From Chthonomonadales bacterium (GTDB lineage Bacteria > Armatimonadota > Chthonomonadetes > Chthonomonadales > CAJBBX01), in assembly GCA_027459625.1 (NCBI GenBank), contig DAIDHP010000015.1:1-64000 (forward strand): a stretch of 64,000 nucleotides of DNA. Reading direction: 5' to 3'. Of this stretch, positions 53,913 through 63,600 are shown in pieces. A program made the translations under genes and the position numbers. Under the pieces are notes generated by a model. It did not search any database. It saw nothing but the letters and a program-made list of their open reading frames with translations, and had not been told where the DNA came from. The first letter of the stretch is position 1, and every line of letters begins with the position of its first letter.

Positions 53913-54231
53913 TAATTAACAGTTGTTTCGTTTATACAGTTTATTTAAAATGAGTTATTAATTACTTAATACGGCTTGACGCTTGTTTATTACACATTTA
54001 ATATCGTATAACACGACTATTTCGAAATTAAGATCAAAACATTCCACCATATAGCATGCCTACATATCAAATTTGATTAGAATAGTGAGCTTTCTTGGTA
54101 CATGTTGATGTCATCCCTCGGTTGAAATAAGTTGGTAGCAATGATATCGTGTCAACGCAAACCCATAAAAAAAAAAAGGAATCCACCTTATATTGGCAGG
54201 CAGGGAAAAATAACAAGCAACCATCATTGGA

Positions 54232-55479
54232 TTACTTTATAGCATAAAGATAGTTATCCCAATTCCCCACATATATTGTGCCATTCTTCCCGATAGCTGG
54301 AGATCCAAAGGCATAATTGCGAGATGGTATTTTATTTGTAATTTTTATTTTATATTTCCATATGAGCTTGCCATTTAAACCATTCAACGCACATAATACT
54401 CCATTATTTCCTCCTACATAAATTGCTCCATCGGAGGAAATAACGGGTGAAGTGAAAACTTTATCACCAGTTTCATATTTCCATAACATTTTCCCAGATT
54501 TTGCATATATAGCATATATGTAATGATCTGTGCTTCCGAAATAAATGATACCTTTTGGTGATATTGCAGGTGATGAGAATATTTTGTCATAGGTTTTGAA
54601 TTTCCATAGTAACTTTCCGTCATTTCCATTCACGGCATATAGATAATGATCCATGCTTCCTATGTAGATAATTCCATCCGAACTTATAGCAGGGGATGAT
54701 TCCGCTGTTCCGCCAAATCTAAACTTCCATTTTACCTTACCAGTCATTCCATCAAGCGCGAAAAGATAATCCGTATCATTTCCCACATAGACAGTTTCAT
54801 CGCTTCCTATGGCTGGACAAGAAAAAATATCGCCGATAGAATTGAAGATCCACATTAATTGATCGGAGATTCCATTTATCGCAATGAATTCACCTGATAT
54901 TCCGCTGCATCCTATGTATATGGTTCCGTCTTTTCCTATTAAAGGTGAAGACATCCATAGCTCATTATCATTAGTTTTGTATTTCCAATATGCATGTCCA
55001 TTATCGCCATTCAGTGCATATAAAGTGCAATTTTTCCCACCAACGTAGATTGTACCATCCACTCCAATGGCTGGAGATGATATATTTGTAGTATATCCTA
55101 TATTACATTTCCATTCCAAATTGCCATTTGAATTATTTAGTGCATAAATATAACCGTCCTTGCTGGTGAAATATATGGTTCCATTCGCACCAATAACGGG
55201 CGATGATAGTATATGTCCCTGTGTCTTGAATTTCCATTTTATTTTTCCTATAGCTTCCTTCCCAGCACCTAGACCAGAATTCCTTATATCCGCCTGGTAT
55301 TTTGGCCAAGGGGATTTCGCAAGACCTATAACGAATTTCATTTTATTATTATTGATTATCATATGATTGTGAATTAATCCGCAGCCAGGCGATAAAAGAA
55401 TTAACGCACATATTAAAATATTTATCAAAATTTTAATTATATATTTATGATGATAATTTCTAATTTGTATAATATTCAA
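54232..55479 (-). CDS. Secreted PQQ-type beta-propeller repeat protein
   Basis: A 415-residue protein: hydrophobic N-terminus with a weak lipobox (LSPGC at 29-33), then about eight repeats of the form SSPAIG-x-DGTIYVGS-x2-LYALNG-x2-GKLIWKYK, the PQQ/BamB-like WD-type blades. The start is TTG with GAAAGGAG upstream. The gene is visibly AT-rich with many Lys, Asn and Ile codons unlike its neighbours, so lateral acquisition is likely. The function is probably a binding scaffold. A poly-T tract near 54168-54178 follows the gene. Confidence 0.85.
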   Translation of the reverse strand: MNIIQIRNYHHKYIIKILINILICALILLSPGCGLIHNHMIINNNKMKFVIGLAKSPWPKYQADIRNSGLGAGKEAIGKIKWKFKTQGHILSSPVIGANGTIYFTSKDGYIYALNNSNGNLEWKCNIGYTTNISSPAIGVDGTIYVGGKNCTLYALNGDNGHAYWKYKTNDNELWMSSPLIGKDGTIYIGCSGISGEFIAINGISDQLMWIFNSIGDIFSCPAIGSDETVYVGNDTDYLFALDGMTGKVKWKFRFGGTAESSPAISSDGIIYIGSMDHYLYAVNGNDGKLLWKFKTYDKIFSSPAISPKGIIYFGSTDHYIYAIYAKSGKMLWKYETGDKVFTSPVISSDGAIYVGGNNGVLCALNGLNGKLIWKYKIKITNKIPSRNYAFGSPAIGKNGTIYVGNWDNYLYAIK

Positions 55480-55634
55480 TAGTTTTCATCTCCTTTCATT
55501 AGCTGTCCTCATATCAAAATATGGGGGGAGCTAATATATTAGGTTCTTCGCTGTTTCCTGTGGGTGATGAATGGATGAGTAAGCGGCCACATGGAATAAG
55601 ACGGCGTTTATTATGGTTCCGCTCCGTATTCCCA
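55480..55634. other. AT-rich flank of the propeller gene
   Basis: Contains the Shine-Dalgarno region of the propeller gene on the minus strand and no other gene. Composition shifts back to the genome average by about 55600. Confidence 0.4.
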
Positions 55635-55700
55635 TCGGGATGAATCCCGAGGTCCGAGGTCAAAATGGCTTGAAAGCCATCCGCCAACCCCAAAGGGGTT
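55635..55700. repeat. Three tandem short-loop hairpins
   Basis: TCGGGAT-GA-ATCCCGA (55635-55650), ATGGCTT-GA-AAGCCAT (55665-55680) and AACCCC-AAA-GGGGTT (55686-55700) follow each other with 5-14 nt gaps. They have tight 2-3 nt loops and perfect stems. Such blocks occur as intergenic repeats near mobile elements. Downstream to 56036 no gene is supported. Confidence 0.45.
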
Positions 55701-56036
55701 GAATATTAACTGCTTGGTTCGCCCGCAACACATCCTCCTTCGGGCTTTGCAAGAGTATCGGCACCCCCCATTGGACATCTTTTTCGGGATGGAATGTGTT
55801 TAATGCGGAGATACCCGCCAGTCGTATCAATTACTTTCTTCAATGGTTCTATCCAATTATGCGCGCTCGAATCGAGCCTATCGGCCAAATTCATTCTCAT
55901 GTGATACGACTTGTTTGTGATTCATAGTGTTAGTCTTCCTGTCTTGAAGTGTAATTTTGACATGAAGATTGTCTCACTTTATATTGACACATAGGGCTAT
56001 CCGAAAAAATATTTTTGAAATTTCATCTAAAACCTC

Positions 56037-56065
56037 TTGACAACCTGAACGGGCGGTGATATGAT
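56037..56065 (+). promoter_or_regulatory. Strong promoter upstream of RHS remnant
   Basis: TTGACA (56037-56042), exactly 17 nt, TATGAT (56060-56065). The start site should be near 56072, about 50 nt before the RHS start codon. Confidence 0.75.
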
Positions 56066-56120
56066 AGTTTTGTGCAAGGGAAAGTTTTGTTTGAGGCTCG
56101 ATTCGAGAAGGAGATTCCGG

Positions 56121-57129
56121 ATGACGCATTCGACAAGTATTCTCTTCAGGCAACGCCCAAGGCTCGCCGCCGCTCTCGTACTTATTTTACCCCCCCCATT
56201 GTGTTATTTTTCACAATCATGGGATGCCTCGCATCGCCCGTTCCAATAAATAATATGGGTTACCTCTCGTTGCTGGACGAAGTGGGCAGGCTGAGATGCC
56301 ATGTGTCACAATGCACGGTGAATAGTGGAGAAGCGAGCTTCATGTGAACACTCTCACCCCGCAAAAGGCGCGAGTTTTGCATCTCGAACTAGGCGAATAC
56401 GCTCTGGCTCACGACATGCACCCCGCTCTCGCCGGAGCAACCTCCTACTCCTACGACACTCGCAACGAACTTCTCAATGAAACCTCCGTGCGAAACGGCG
56501 GCTATTCGAGCGCATTCGGGTACGACGGCGCGGAGAACCCGACCACCTTCAAGGGGAGTCCGAACTCCTTCAACGCGGACAACCAGAACGCCGCTTTCGC
56601 ATTTGACGGAAACGGAAATCCGACAACCTACAAAGGGGATGCACTCGGATTCGACCCCGAGAACCGCCTGACCTCCTACGGAACCGTCATGACTGCAGGA
56701 TACGACGGGGACGGACTGCGGGCGTGGAAAAGCACCGCAGCGGGGAAGACTTATTTCGTGTACGATGGCGATGCTCCCGTGCTTGAGATGGATTCGAGCG
56801 GGAACGTGACGGCGTTTAATGTTTGGGGTGCGAACGGTCTGCTCTCCAGAAGGATGGGGACCGCCAGCGCCTACTACACCTTCGACCCGCAGGGGAGCGT
56901 GGTTCAGAGGCTGGATATCAATCAGAACATCCTTTCCACATCCGCCTACGACGCCTGGGGGAATCCGCTTGTGGCCAATCCAAACGACCCCTTCGGATAC
57001 GAGGCTCAGTGGGGGTATTATACGGACAACAAGACCGGTCTCCTCCTCCTCACCCACCGCTACTACGACCCGACTCAGGGAAGGTTTTTGACGAGGGACC
57101 CCGTAGGGTATGAGGGCGCATCAAATTAA
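56121..57129 (+). pseudogene. RHS/YD-repeat protein remnant, internally deleted
   Basis: An ATG at 56121 behind AAGGAG begins MTHSTSILFRQRPRLAAALV, a plausible signal peptide, but the frame closes after 42 codons. From about 56430, in a different frame, the RHS core resumes: YSYDTRNELLNETSV, FGYDGAENPTTFKG, then the tail RYYDPTQGRFLTRDPVGYEG. It stops at GASN just where the variable C-terminal toxin or tip normally begins. So the N-terminal bulk has been deleted with a frame change and the tail is missing. An intact RHS gene is several kb. No immunity gene is seen. Confidence 0.78.
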
Positions 57130-57196
57130 CTTTCTCGCTTTTCACATGGGCTAATCGAAATTAAACTTGTCCGATATAGAGTCAATGAATTGTTTT

Positions 57197-57282
57197 GAGG
57201 GTATTGCAAATGGCTTTTGAGGCCTGTCTTCAAAGATCGAATGACTGTTATTCCTCATCTTCCGTATTTTGCAAATACCCTC
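57197..57282. repeat. Copy of the ~85-bp palindromic repeat beside RHS remnant
   Basis: GAGGGTATTGCAAA (57197-57210) and TTTGCAAATACCCTC (57268-57282) are inverted arms with one indel. The interior shares GCTTTT, GAATGA and CCTCAT with the copy at 53821. It lies 67 bp past the broken end of the RHS gene. Confidence 0.65.
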
Positions 57283-57378
57283 GATCACGAACGTCATTGA
57301 TAAATGTATTATTGAAGGATTGTTCCAACTCCCGGCGGTGTTTAAATCCGGTCTTCATCCTTCGGCATTCCGTAAGTG

Positions 57379-60300
57379 TTACATCTCCATCTCCATCCGA
57401 TCCACCTTTGGCGAATACTCCGTATATGCTGATATCTTCAGGGAGGCGATGGAGGGCGGAGTGGTTCCATCCTTGCTTGGACGCATCACGATCACCAGGG
57501 AATTGGGCACCTCTCCGACCTTCAGCCAGCAACTTGGCAGGTAAAATTGCGTCTGGGGTCCCTCGGGGAAAAACCGCCCGACTAGTACGCCGTTCACCCA
57601 GATCTGGGCGTTACAAGTCGCTTGCATCTCAAGAGACCACCTCACGTCCCATCCCTTCGTATCAGGGAGATGAAACGGCGCCCGGCACCACGTGATTTCA
57701 TCCGGACCGCTCACATTCTCCACTTGCTGAGAGGTCCATTCGCCGTCATCGAAATGGGGAGTATGCCATCCCGCGAACTCCCCTGCGAGTTTGGGATGGA
57801 AGGTCATCTTCGCCAGATGATCTTCGGAGCCGTTTCCTTGCAACTCCACAGGTTGCCAGATACCCCCCGGGCCATCCACGTTTTGCACGTAGACAGCAAT
57901 CAAATTATCTCCAGGCTTCACATAGGGATGGAGCGGGGCGTTGAAAGGCATGTTCCAGCCTTGGTGTGACACCACCTTGTGTCCGTTTACGAAGACGACT
58001 CCGTTATCATCCACCCCCCCGAACCTAAGGTGCAGGGATTTGATCTCATACTGCTCTTGGGTGATATTCAGGTGAACACGGAACCAGCCGTTGACATTCC
58101 CGCCGTTAAAGAAAGGCTGCGTGCCATGCCCCACCTCGACGGGAGTCCAACCGCTGTCGTCATAATCCGGTTGGGCTTCTGGCGGGTTTGTCCCCAATGC
58201 GCCGGCGCGTTTCGAGGAGAGTTTCCAGCCTTGTATTTGATTTTGACCGGTGGTGACGCGAATCGAATTAAGTCCTTTTTCCTGCTCCATGTACCCGCCG
58301 TTGGGGCGTCCTTCGTTCTCGTAAAGCATCTCCATCGAATGGGCTTTGCTCAGATCCAATCCGATTTGGTCCGGTGATACGGTCTGTGTGGCGGAGGTTC
58401 CGCTTAACTCCCGGATCCATTTGCCGTCGATATAGGCTGCATGCCAGTCGGAATCGTAAAAGACGAACTCCAAATCGCCCTGTTTGGAGATAGATGGCAG
58501 TTCCCCTTTGTAAACGGTGTATCCGAAAGCGTAATGCCCCATTCTATCCAGGGAGTTATACCCCCCGTCCTTGTCAATCGTGACGTCCGACATCTTGACT
58601 GAGGGGGCTTGGGAATCTCTGCGTATCCTCACTTCACGAATATCCACGGAATCAAAAGGGAAATCGGGTGCGTGATGCACGAAACGCGACACATCCACGT
58701 TATTCACACTCTCCTTTTGCAACTCAATCGCCTGCCCGTTGATGCGCAGCGTTTTGACGGAGCGAGGAGTGAGGATAACGAAGTTGTTATCGCCAGGCAG
58801 CGTCTCCACATCCAAGGTCAGATTGCCCGATTTTTGCGATGCGGGTCTTACGTCTCTCATGAAATAGGAATCGGATAGGATCACAACGGGTTGACCATCG
58901 ACCGCGAAGGCTCTGGTTTTTCCCGCTCGCTCCCGCGTAACCAGAGCGGTGATCATATCGTTGGAGGATTGAATGTCATCTGTTTCCGCAATCACGCCAT
59001 TCACCGACGAACCATTGAACGATAGTATCGCGGTGTCTCCAACGTCGCCGTAAGCCACCACAATCGGCGTGTCCGCCATGCGCACCGCCTCGGCGATCTC
59101 CAGGTTGGCGAGTTCCATCGTCGTGCCCGCCATCGGCAGATTGAAGGCGAGGAAGCGCGCGTCACGCTCGCCCATGGGCACGGAGAGCGATATGGGGGCT
59201 TGCCCATCCAAAGTCACCTGGCAGGTGATGGTTCGAGGCTGTTCCTGCATGTTGCGAAGGAATAGGAACCCAGTCTTGCCATTTTGACGCAGAAGCGATT
59301 CCACTCCCGTATCCGTGACGCTCACCCCACCGTCAACCGGTTTGGAGCGAACGAAGAGCGGTCCAGCGATCCTCACGAAATCCCCGATGAGTTTCACGGC
59401 GCGTGTCTTATCCCATAGCCCTCCTGGCTCCGCGATAGGCGCGGTGTAATCGTAGGAGGTGGTGCGTCCTGGTGAGCCCCAGTAGCCGTAATTCGTTCCG
59501 CCGTATCCCATGTAATAACTGGAAGCGGCGACGCCATGCGCCATAACGTACTTTGTGAGGGCGTTGATCTGATCCGCGCCGTAGTTCGCCGTGTCACGGA
59601 GGCTGCCTCCGCCGACGCTAGAGAACCAGCCTCCCTGCAATTCCGTGATCATTCCGGGGGAGTTCGGCTCCTGCGTCAGCATGTCTTCGATGGATCCAAG
59701 CGTGCTGTCGATGTTCCAACCCGGATAAAAATTGCATGCGTCCAGTAACTGAGACATGATGGGATCGCTCTTATCCCTTGCCACTGAGGTCCAGCATGTG
59801 ATGAGCGGGACATCGATTAGATTGCGTTTGGCATCTTTGTAGAGCGACTTTACATAGTTCGATTCCACTTTTTGGGGTAATCCGCTGAACTGATATTCGT
59901 TCTCAAGTTGCACCAATATAACGTTTCCGCCTTTGGTGATGAGATGCTTGCGAACGACGGGAAGGACGGTGTCGTACCAGTAGCTCGACCATTTCTCGTT
60001 CGCCGGGCTGTCGGTGCGATATTGTATGTGATGATGCGCCAGCCAGGACGGAAGCCCTCCGCCGTTCCATTCCGCGCAAATGTAAGGCCCTGGTCTCACA
60101 ATCACATACAGCTCTCTATCGGCGCACTCCGTGAGAAATGCATTGAATGGCTCCATGTCCGCCTTGCCTCGTGGCGTTCCCGGCGGTTCCTGCTGATGCC
60201 AGTTCCAGGCGACGTAAGTCTCCACGGCGTTGAACCCGGCGCCCTTGATCTTATCAAGTCTGTCCCCCCATAAGGGGCGGGCGCATCGAAAATAGTGAAA

Positions 60301-60498
60301 ACAACTGCTGAAAAGATATAGATCATGGCCGTGGATGGTGAAGCACTGATGATCGTAATGGATGATATCCGGATTGGAGAACTTTACCGGCAATGCATTC
60401 CCCGCCTGGGTTTCGGGGAGAAAACTTATGGTTTGAAAAAAAATTGGTGTGATCGCCGCCACCTTGACAAAGTCGCGGCGGGAGATTTTGTCGCCCAT
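57379..60498 (-). CDS. GH35 beta-galactosidase, Tat-type export
   Basis: A 1039-residue GH35 enzyme hydrolysing terminal beta-galactosides. The N-terminus SRRDFVKVAAITPIFF is a twin-arginine signal. The TIM barrel carries FHYFRCARPLWGDRLDKIK, ETYVAWNWHQQEP and RPGPYICAEWNGGGLPSWL. The acid/base Glu is in VQLENEYQF and the nucleophile in ITELQGGWF. The C-terminal half has GH2-type jelly-roll domains (WFRVHLNITQEQYEIKSLHL). The ATG at 60498 (MGDKISRR) has AAAGGCGAG upstream; an ATG 15 nt earlier is possible. Confidence 0.93.
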   Translation of the reverse strand: MGDKISRRDFVKVAAITPIFFQTISFLPETQAGNALPVKFSNPDIIHYDHQCFTIHGHDLYLFSSCFHYFRCARPLWGDRLDKIKGAGFNAVETYVAWNWHQQEPPGTPRGKADMEPFNAFLTECADRELYVIVRPGPYICAEWNGGGLPSWLAHHHIQYRTDSPANEKWSSYWYDTVLPVVRKHLITKGGNVILVQLENEYQFSGLPQKVESNYVKSLYKDAKRNLIDVPLITCWTSVARDKSDPIMSQLLDACNFYPGWNIDSTLGSIEDMLTQEPNSPGMITELQGGWFSSVGGGSLRDTANYGADQINALTKYVMAHGVAASSYYMGYGGTNYGYWGSPGRTTSYDYTAPIAEPGGLWDKTRAVKLIGDFVRIAGPLFVRSKPVDGGVSVTDTGVESLLRQNGKTGFLFLRNMQEQPRTITCQVTLDGQAPISLSVPMGERDARFLAFNLPMAGTTMELANLEIAEAVRMADTPIVVAYGDVGDTAILSFNGSSVNGVIAETDDIQSSNDMITALVTRERAGKTRAFAVDGQPVVILSDSYFMRDVRPASQKSGNLTLDVETLPGDNNFVILTPRSVKTLRINGQAIELQKESVNNVDVSRFVHHAPDFPFDSVDIREVRIRRDSQAPSVKMSDVTIDKDGGYNSLDRMGHYAFGYTVYKGELPSISKQGDLEFVFYDSDWHAAYIDGKWIRELSGTSATQTVSPDQIGLDLSKAHSMEMLYENEGRPNGGYMEQEKGLNSIRVTTGQNQIQGWKLSSKRAGALGTNPPEAQPDYDDSGWTPVEVGHGTQPFFNGGNVNGWFRVHLNITQEQYEIKSLHLRFGGVDDNGVVFVNGHKVVSHQGWNMPFNAPLHPYVKPGDNLIAVYVQNVDGPGGIWQPVELQGNGSEDHLAKMTFHPKLAGEFAGWHTPHFDDGEWTSQQVENVSGPDEITWCRAPFHLPDTKGWDVRWSLEMQATCNAQIWVNGVLVGRFFPEGPQTQFYLPSCWLKVGEVPNSLVIVMRPSKDGTTPPSIASLKISAYTEYSPKVDRMEMEM

Positions 60499-60673
60499 AT
60501 GCTCGCCTTTCATGGCAACCCGATGAGGTTGCCTAAATGATGAATGTGATTATAATTCTCTCTATGAACTTGCAAGTCACGAATAGCCTTTGACTTCCCT
60601 AAGGATACCCGATAACGCCCCGCCACTCATGGCTTTCGCGGCTCGGATGCATTGAATCCTATACGGATAAAGC

Positions 60674-63600
60674 TCATCTTTCCTTTATGATCAAATCAAG
60701 GATATCCCCGAATTTGGCGCGATTTTCCGCCTCAATCTGCAATTGCAAATGAAGCGGGACGCCTGAAGCCACTGCATTGAACCTCACCGCACCGAACGAA
60801 CCGCTCCCTTGAAACCCCGTATCCTTCTCCAAAGGTGAAATGGCGTGAACGTCGCCTGAGATACTCAGGAGAACGCGACCCGAGTTGCTTCCCGATGGGT
60901 TCTTCGCCAGCCATTTCGCCTCCGCGATGTTCCCGACATGAGCCTTGATTTCAATAGGGCCCGCTCCTTGCAAAGTCAGCGTCACCGGCTTGGGATCCGT
61001 CGGTAAATCCACTGTTTGCCACGGTCCGTCGCCAGCGCGGATTCGCACCTCCTCGAAAATGGAGTCCAGGAAGCGCAAAGGTCCCTCGCCGCTCCACAAG
61101 CGTCCCGCCGGATCAATGAGAGGACAGTCGGCGGATGTCGTCCCAACGCCCATGGTGCGAACACTGACGTGGTGTCCTGTCTCCAGGATAGCGGCATATC
61201 TGTCTCTCAGACGGTCGAATTCTCCCACCCATCCTCCGATATCGTTCTCCGGCTTGAAAAGGAGCGTTCGATTCGCAGTGAAATGTTCGCTCGCATCGAA
61301 CTTCGGGACGAATTCCCTTGCGACAGAGGCGACAGGACGGGGGGCGTTGTCCGGATCCACCAATCCGCAATCGCTATTCTCCCCGACGCGGAATCCTCCG
61401 GGATACCACCAGATGAAATCGCCCCACGCTCCGGACTGCGTCATCATCGTCCAGAATTGCCGCCCCTCCTTGACCTGATATTCATAACGCTCCGGTTTGA
61501 TCCAAATCATGCTGTCCTTCCAAGTGGTTCCGTTCGGGTAGATCGGCAAACCGAACTCCATCCAGATCACCGGCTTCCCGCCGGATAGGAAGGAGAGCAT
61601 CCTTGTAACCAGACCACATCCGGAGATGAGTGGCCATGCTGTAAGATGACCGTAGAAAGGCTCGTAATAACCTTCCGGGCCTGCCCAATCCATGAAATGC
61701 AGCACCGCCGGTTGAGCGACGGGAAGAAACCCCTGCGGATCGGCGACCACGCTTCCTCTGAATCCGATCAAATGAATGGGATCCAGAGATTTGATTAGGA
61801 CATAGCTCCGACGATACTCAACGCCAAGCTGCCAGTTCATGAAGGAGAAATATGCGGCGGTCATATCATGCCATGGACCGTTTGTCATGCATTGCCGATC
61901 GCTTGGAGAAACCACCTCGCCTTGAGCGTTTTTGGGCAAGGGGTATCCGAAGACCTTTTGCGCATTCTCAAGGTCCCCGTACTCCTCCCTCAACCATTCC
62001 CGCCAATGGCTGTCGTATCCCTGTCTTAGGTTGTAATAGGATGGCTCCCACGCTATGTCGTATCCCGCAATGGCGGGATTATTCCGCACGTATCGTATGA
62101 TCTCCTTCGCCATGGCGTCGTTGCGACTTCGAGGATCAAGCCCGGGCACGTATAGGAAGACTTTGATGTGGTGCTCCTGGCATCTCCATAGAAAATCATC
62201 GAGGTCGCGTAATAGAGGCTTGTCCGCGCCGTTGCCAAACGGTGCGTCGGCGCCAACTCCTGCGATCGCCTTGAAGCCCCATTTTTCCATCTGTGTCAAG
62301 TCGGCTTCCACCACCGAAGGCTCGTAGAGCGTGGGGTCGAGGAAACTGAGGCTGTAAGCCCCGCCAGGGATGCCTCCAAGGTAATGCGGCCAGTAATCGC
62401 AGGAGACGGGATGCCACGGCTTGCCGTCAAGATAGAGACCGTTGCCTTTACGAACTACGATATTCTTCGGACTCGGTGGTGTGGATAACCTCGGCCGCAC
62501 TAAAAGCGATTGGGTGATGCGATCCACCGTTTCACCGCCACACTCGAGAACGGCGGTCAACTGATAATCGCCCTCCGGCAACGAATGCAACGTGCCCCTC
62601 ACCGTGCGCATTTCATGGGGCGATACTTTGGCGGACATGACAGCGGACAGAACCTTGCGAGAATGGTTCGTCACCGTAAACAGCACGGATACCGGCAAGG
62701 TTGACGAAGCGAAGCTGGTGAGATTCGCGCCCACCCGCAGAGTTTCGCCGGGGCGATACATGAAGCTTGACGCGCCCGCCTCGTAAAAGACCGGGTACGA
62801 CGCCAAACGCTTCATGGTATCCGTCAAAGCCTGCTGGATTTCCGATCGCCCCAGATCCGAAATACGGGTTAACCCGAGGCTGATCCATGCGGAGCGAGGG
62901 AGAGGAAGCATTCCGCTGATAATTACGGAGAGCGGTGCGCCTCTGTCGCGTCCTGTTTTGTCGAGCATGCTCGTTAACGGCGCCCACCGCCACCATCGGT
63001 CACGGTTGAATCCGTCCCCTTTCGGGCGCTCATTCGCCCCGAGCGATGGAAAAACCGATAAACGCCTGCGTGGCAACCCCCATGCCTCCCCTAATGCAGT
63101 TGGTTTGCAGAGCGTTGCATCCTTGATGAGGTGGAGCTTGTAGCCGGGGGAGACAGCCTCCAGATCCGGACACTGGGGAATTGTGGCGTGAGCCAACGCC
63201 CCAGGGGGAGCCGTCTCCATCCTGGGAGCCGTAAGCCAAATGTGATGCGTTTCCGGCTCCATGAGCACCTGCGGGGTGTGACTGCCGGACAAGCCGAAAT
63301 GAATCTGGTCCACATCATCGAGATGCACACTATCGCCAGGTCCCCCGCGTCCTTTGGAGGGATTGTCCGCCCAGTAGAGAAATGCCGACGGGGGTAGTGC
63401 GTAAAACCGCCAGGAAGGTGTCAGGGAGACCACAGCGATCCATCGGGAGCCATCCTTCTCGGTCCATTCGATGCTCATCGCCGATGTATGGTTGTCCCCC
63501 TTCGCCCAAAAGCAGGTCAGTTCCTTTCCTGGAGAGGTGGGAACCTTCGAAAATTGGCGATTGGCGGACCACCAGCCGCTGTTGAAATGGGGCACGATGA

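Noticed and set aside
55706-55900. 64-codon minus-strand ORF upstream of the RHS remnant
   Set aside because: A segment NWIEPLKKVIDTTG vaguely recalls recombinase fragments, but there is no ribosome site and the match is too short to call.
53815-57282. CRISPR array
   Set aside because: The related ~85-bp units are far apart, palindromic and diverged, with no regular spacers and no cas genes.
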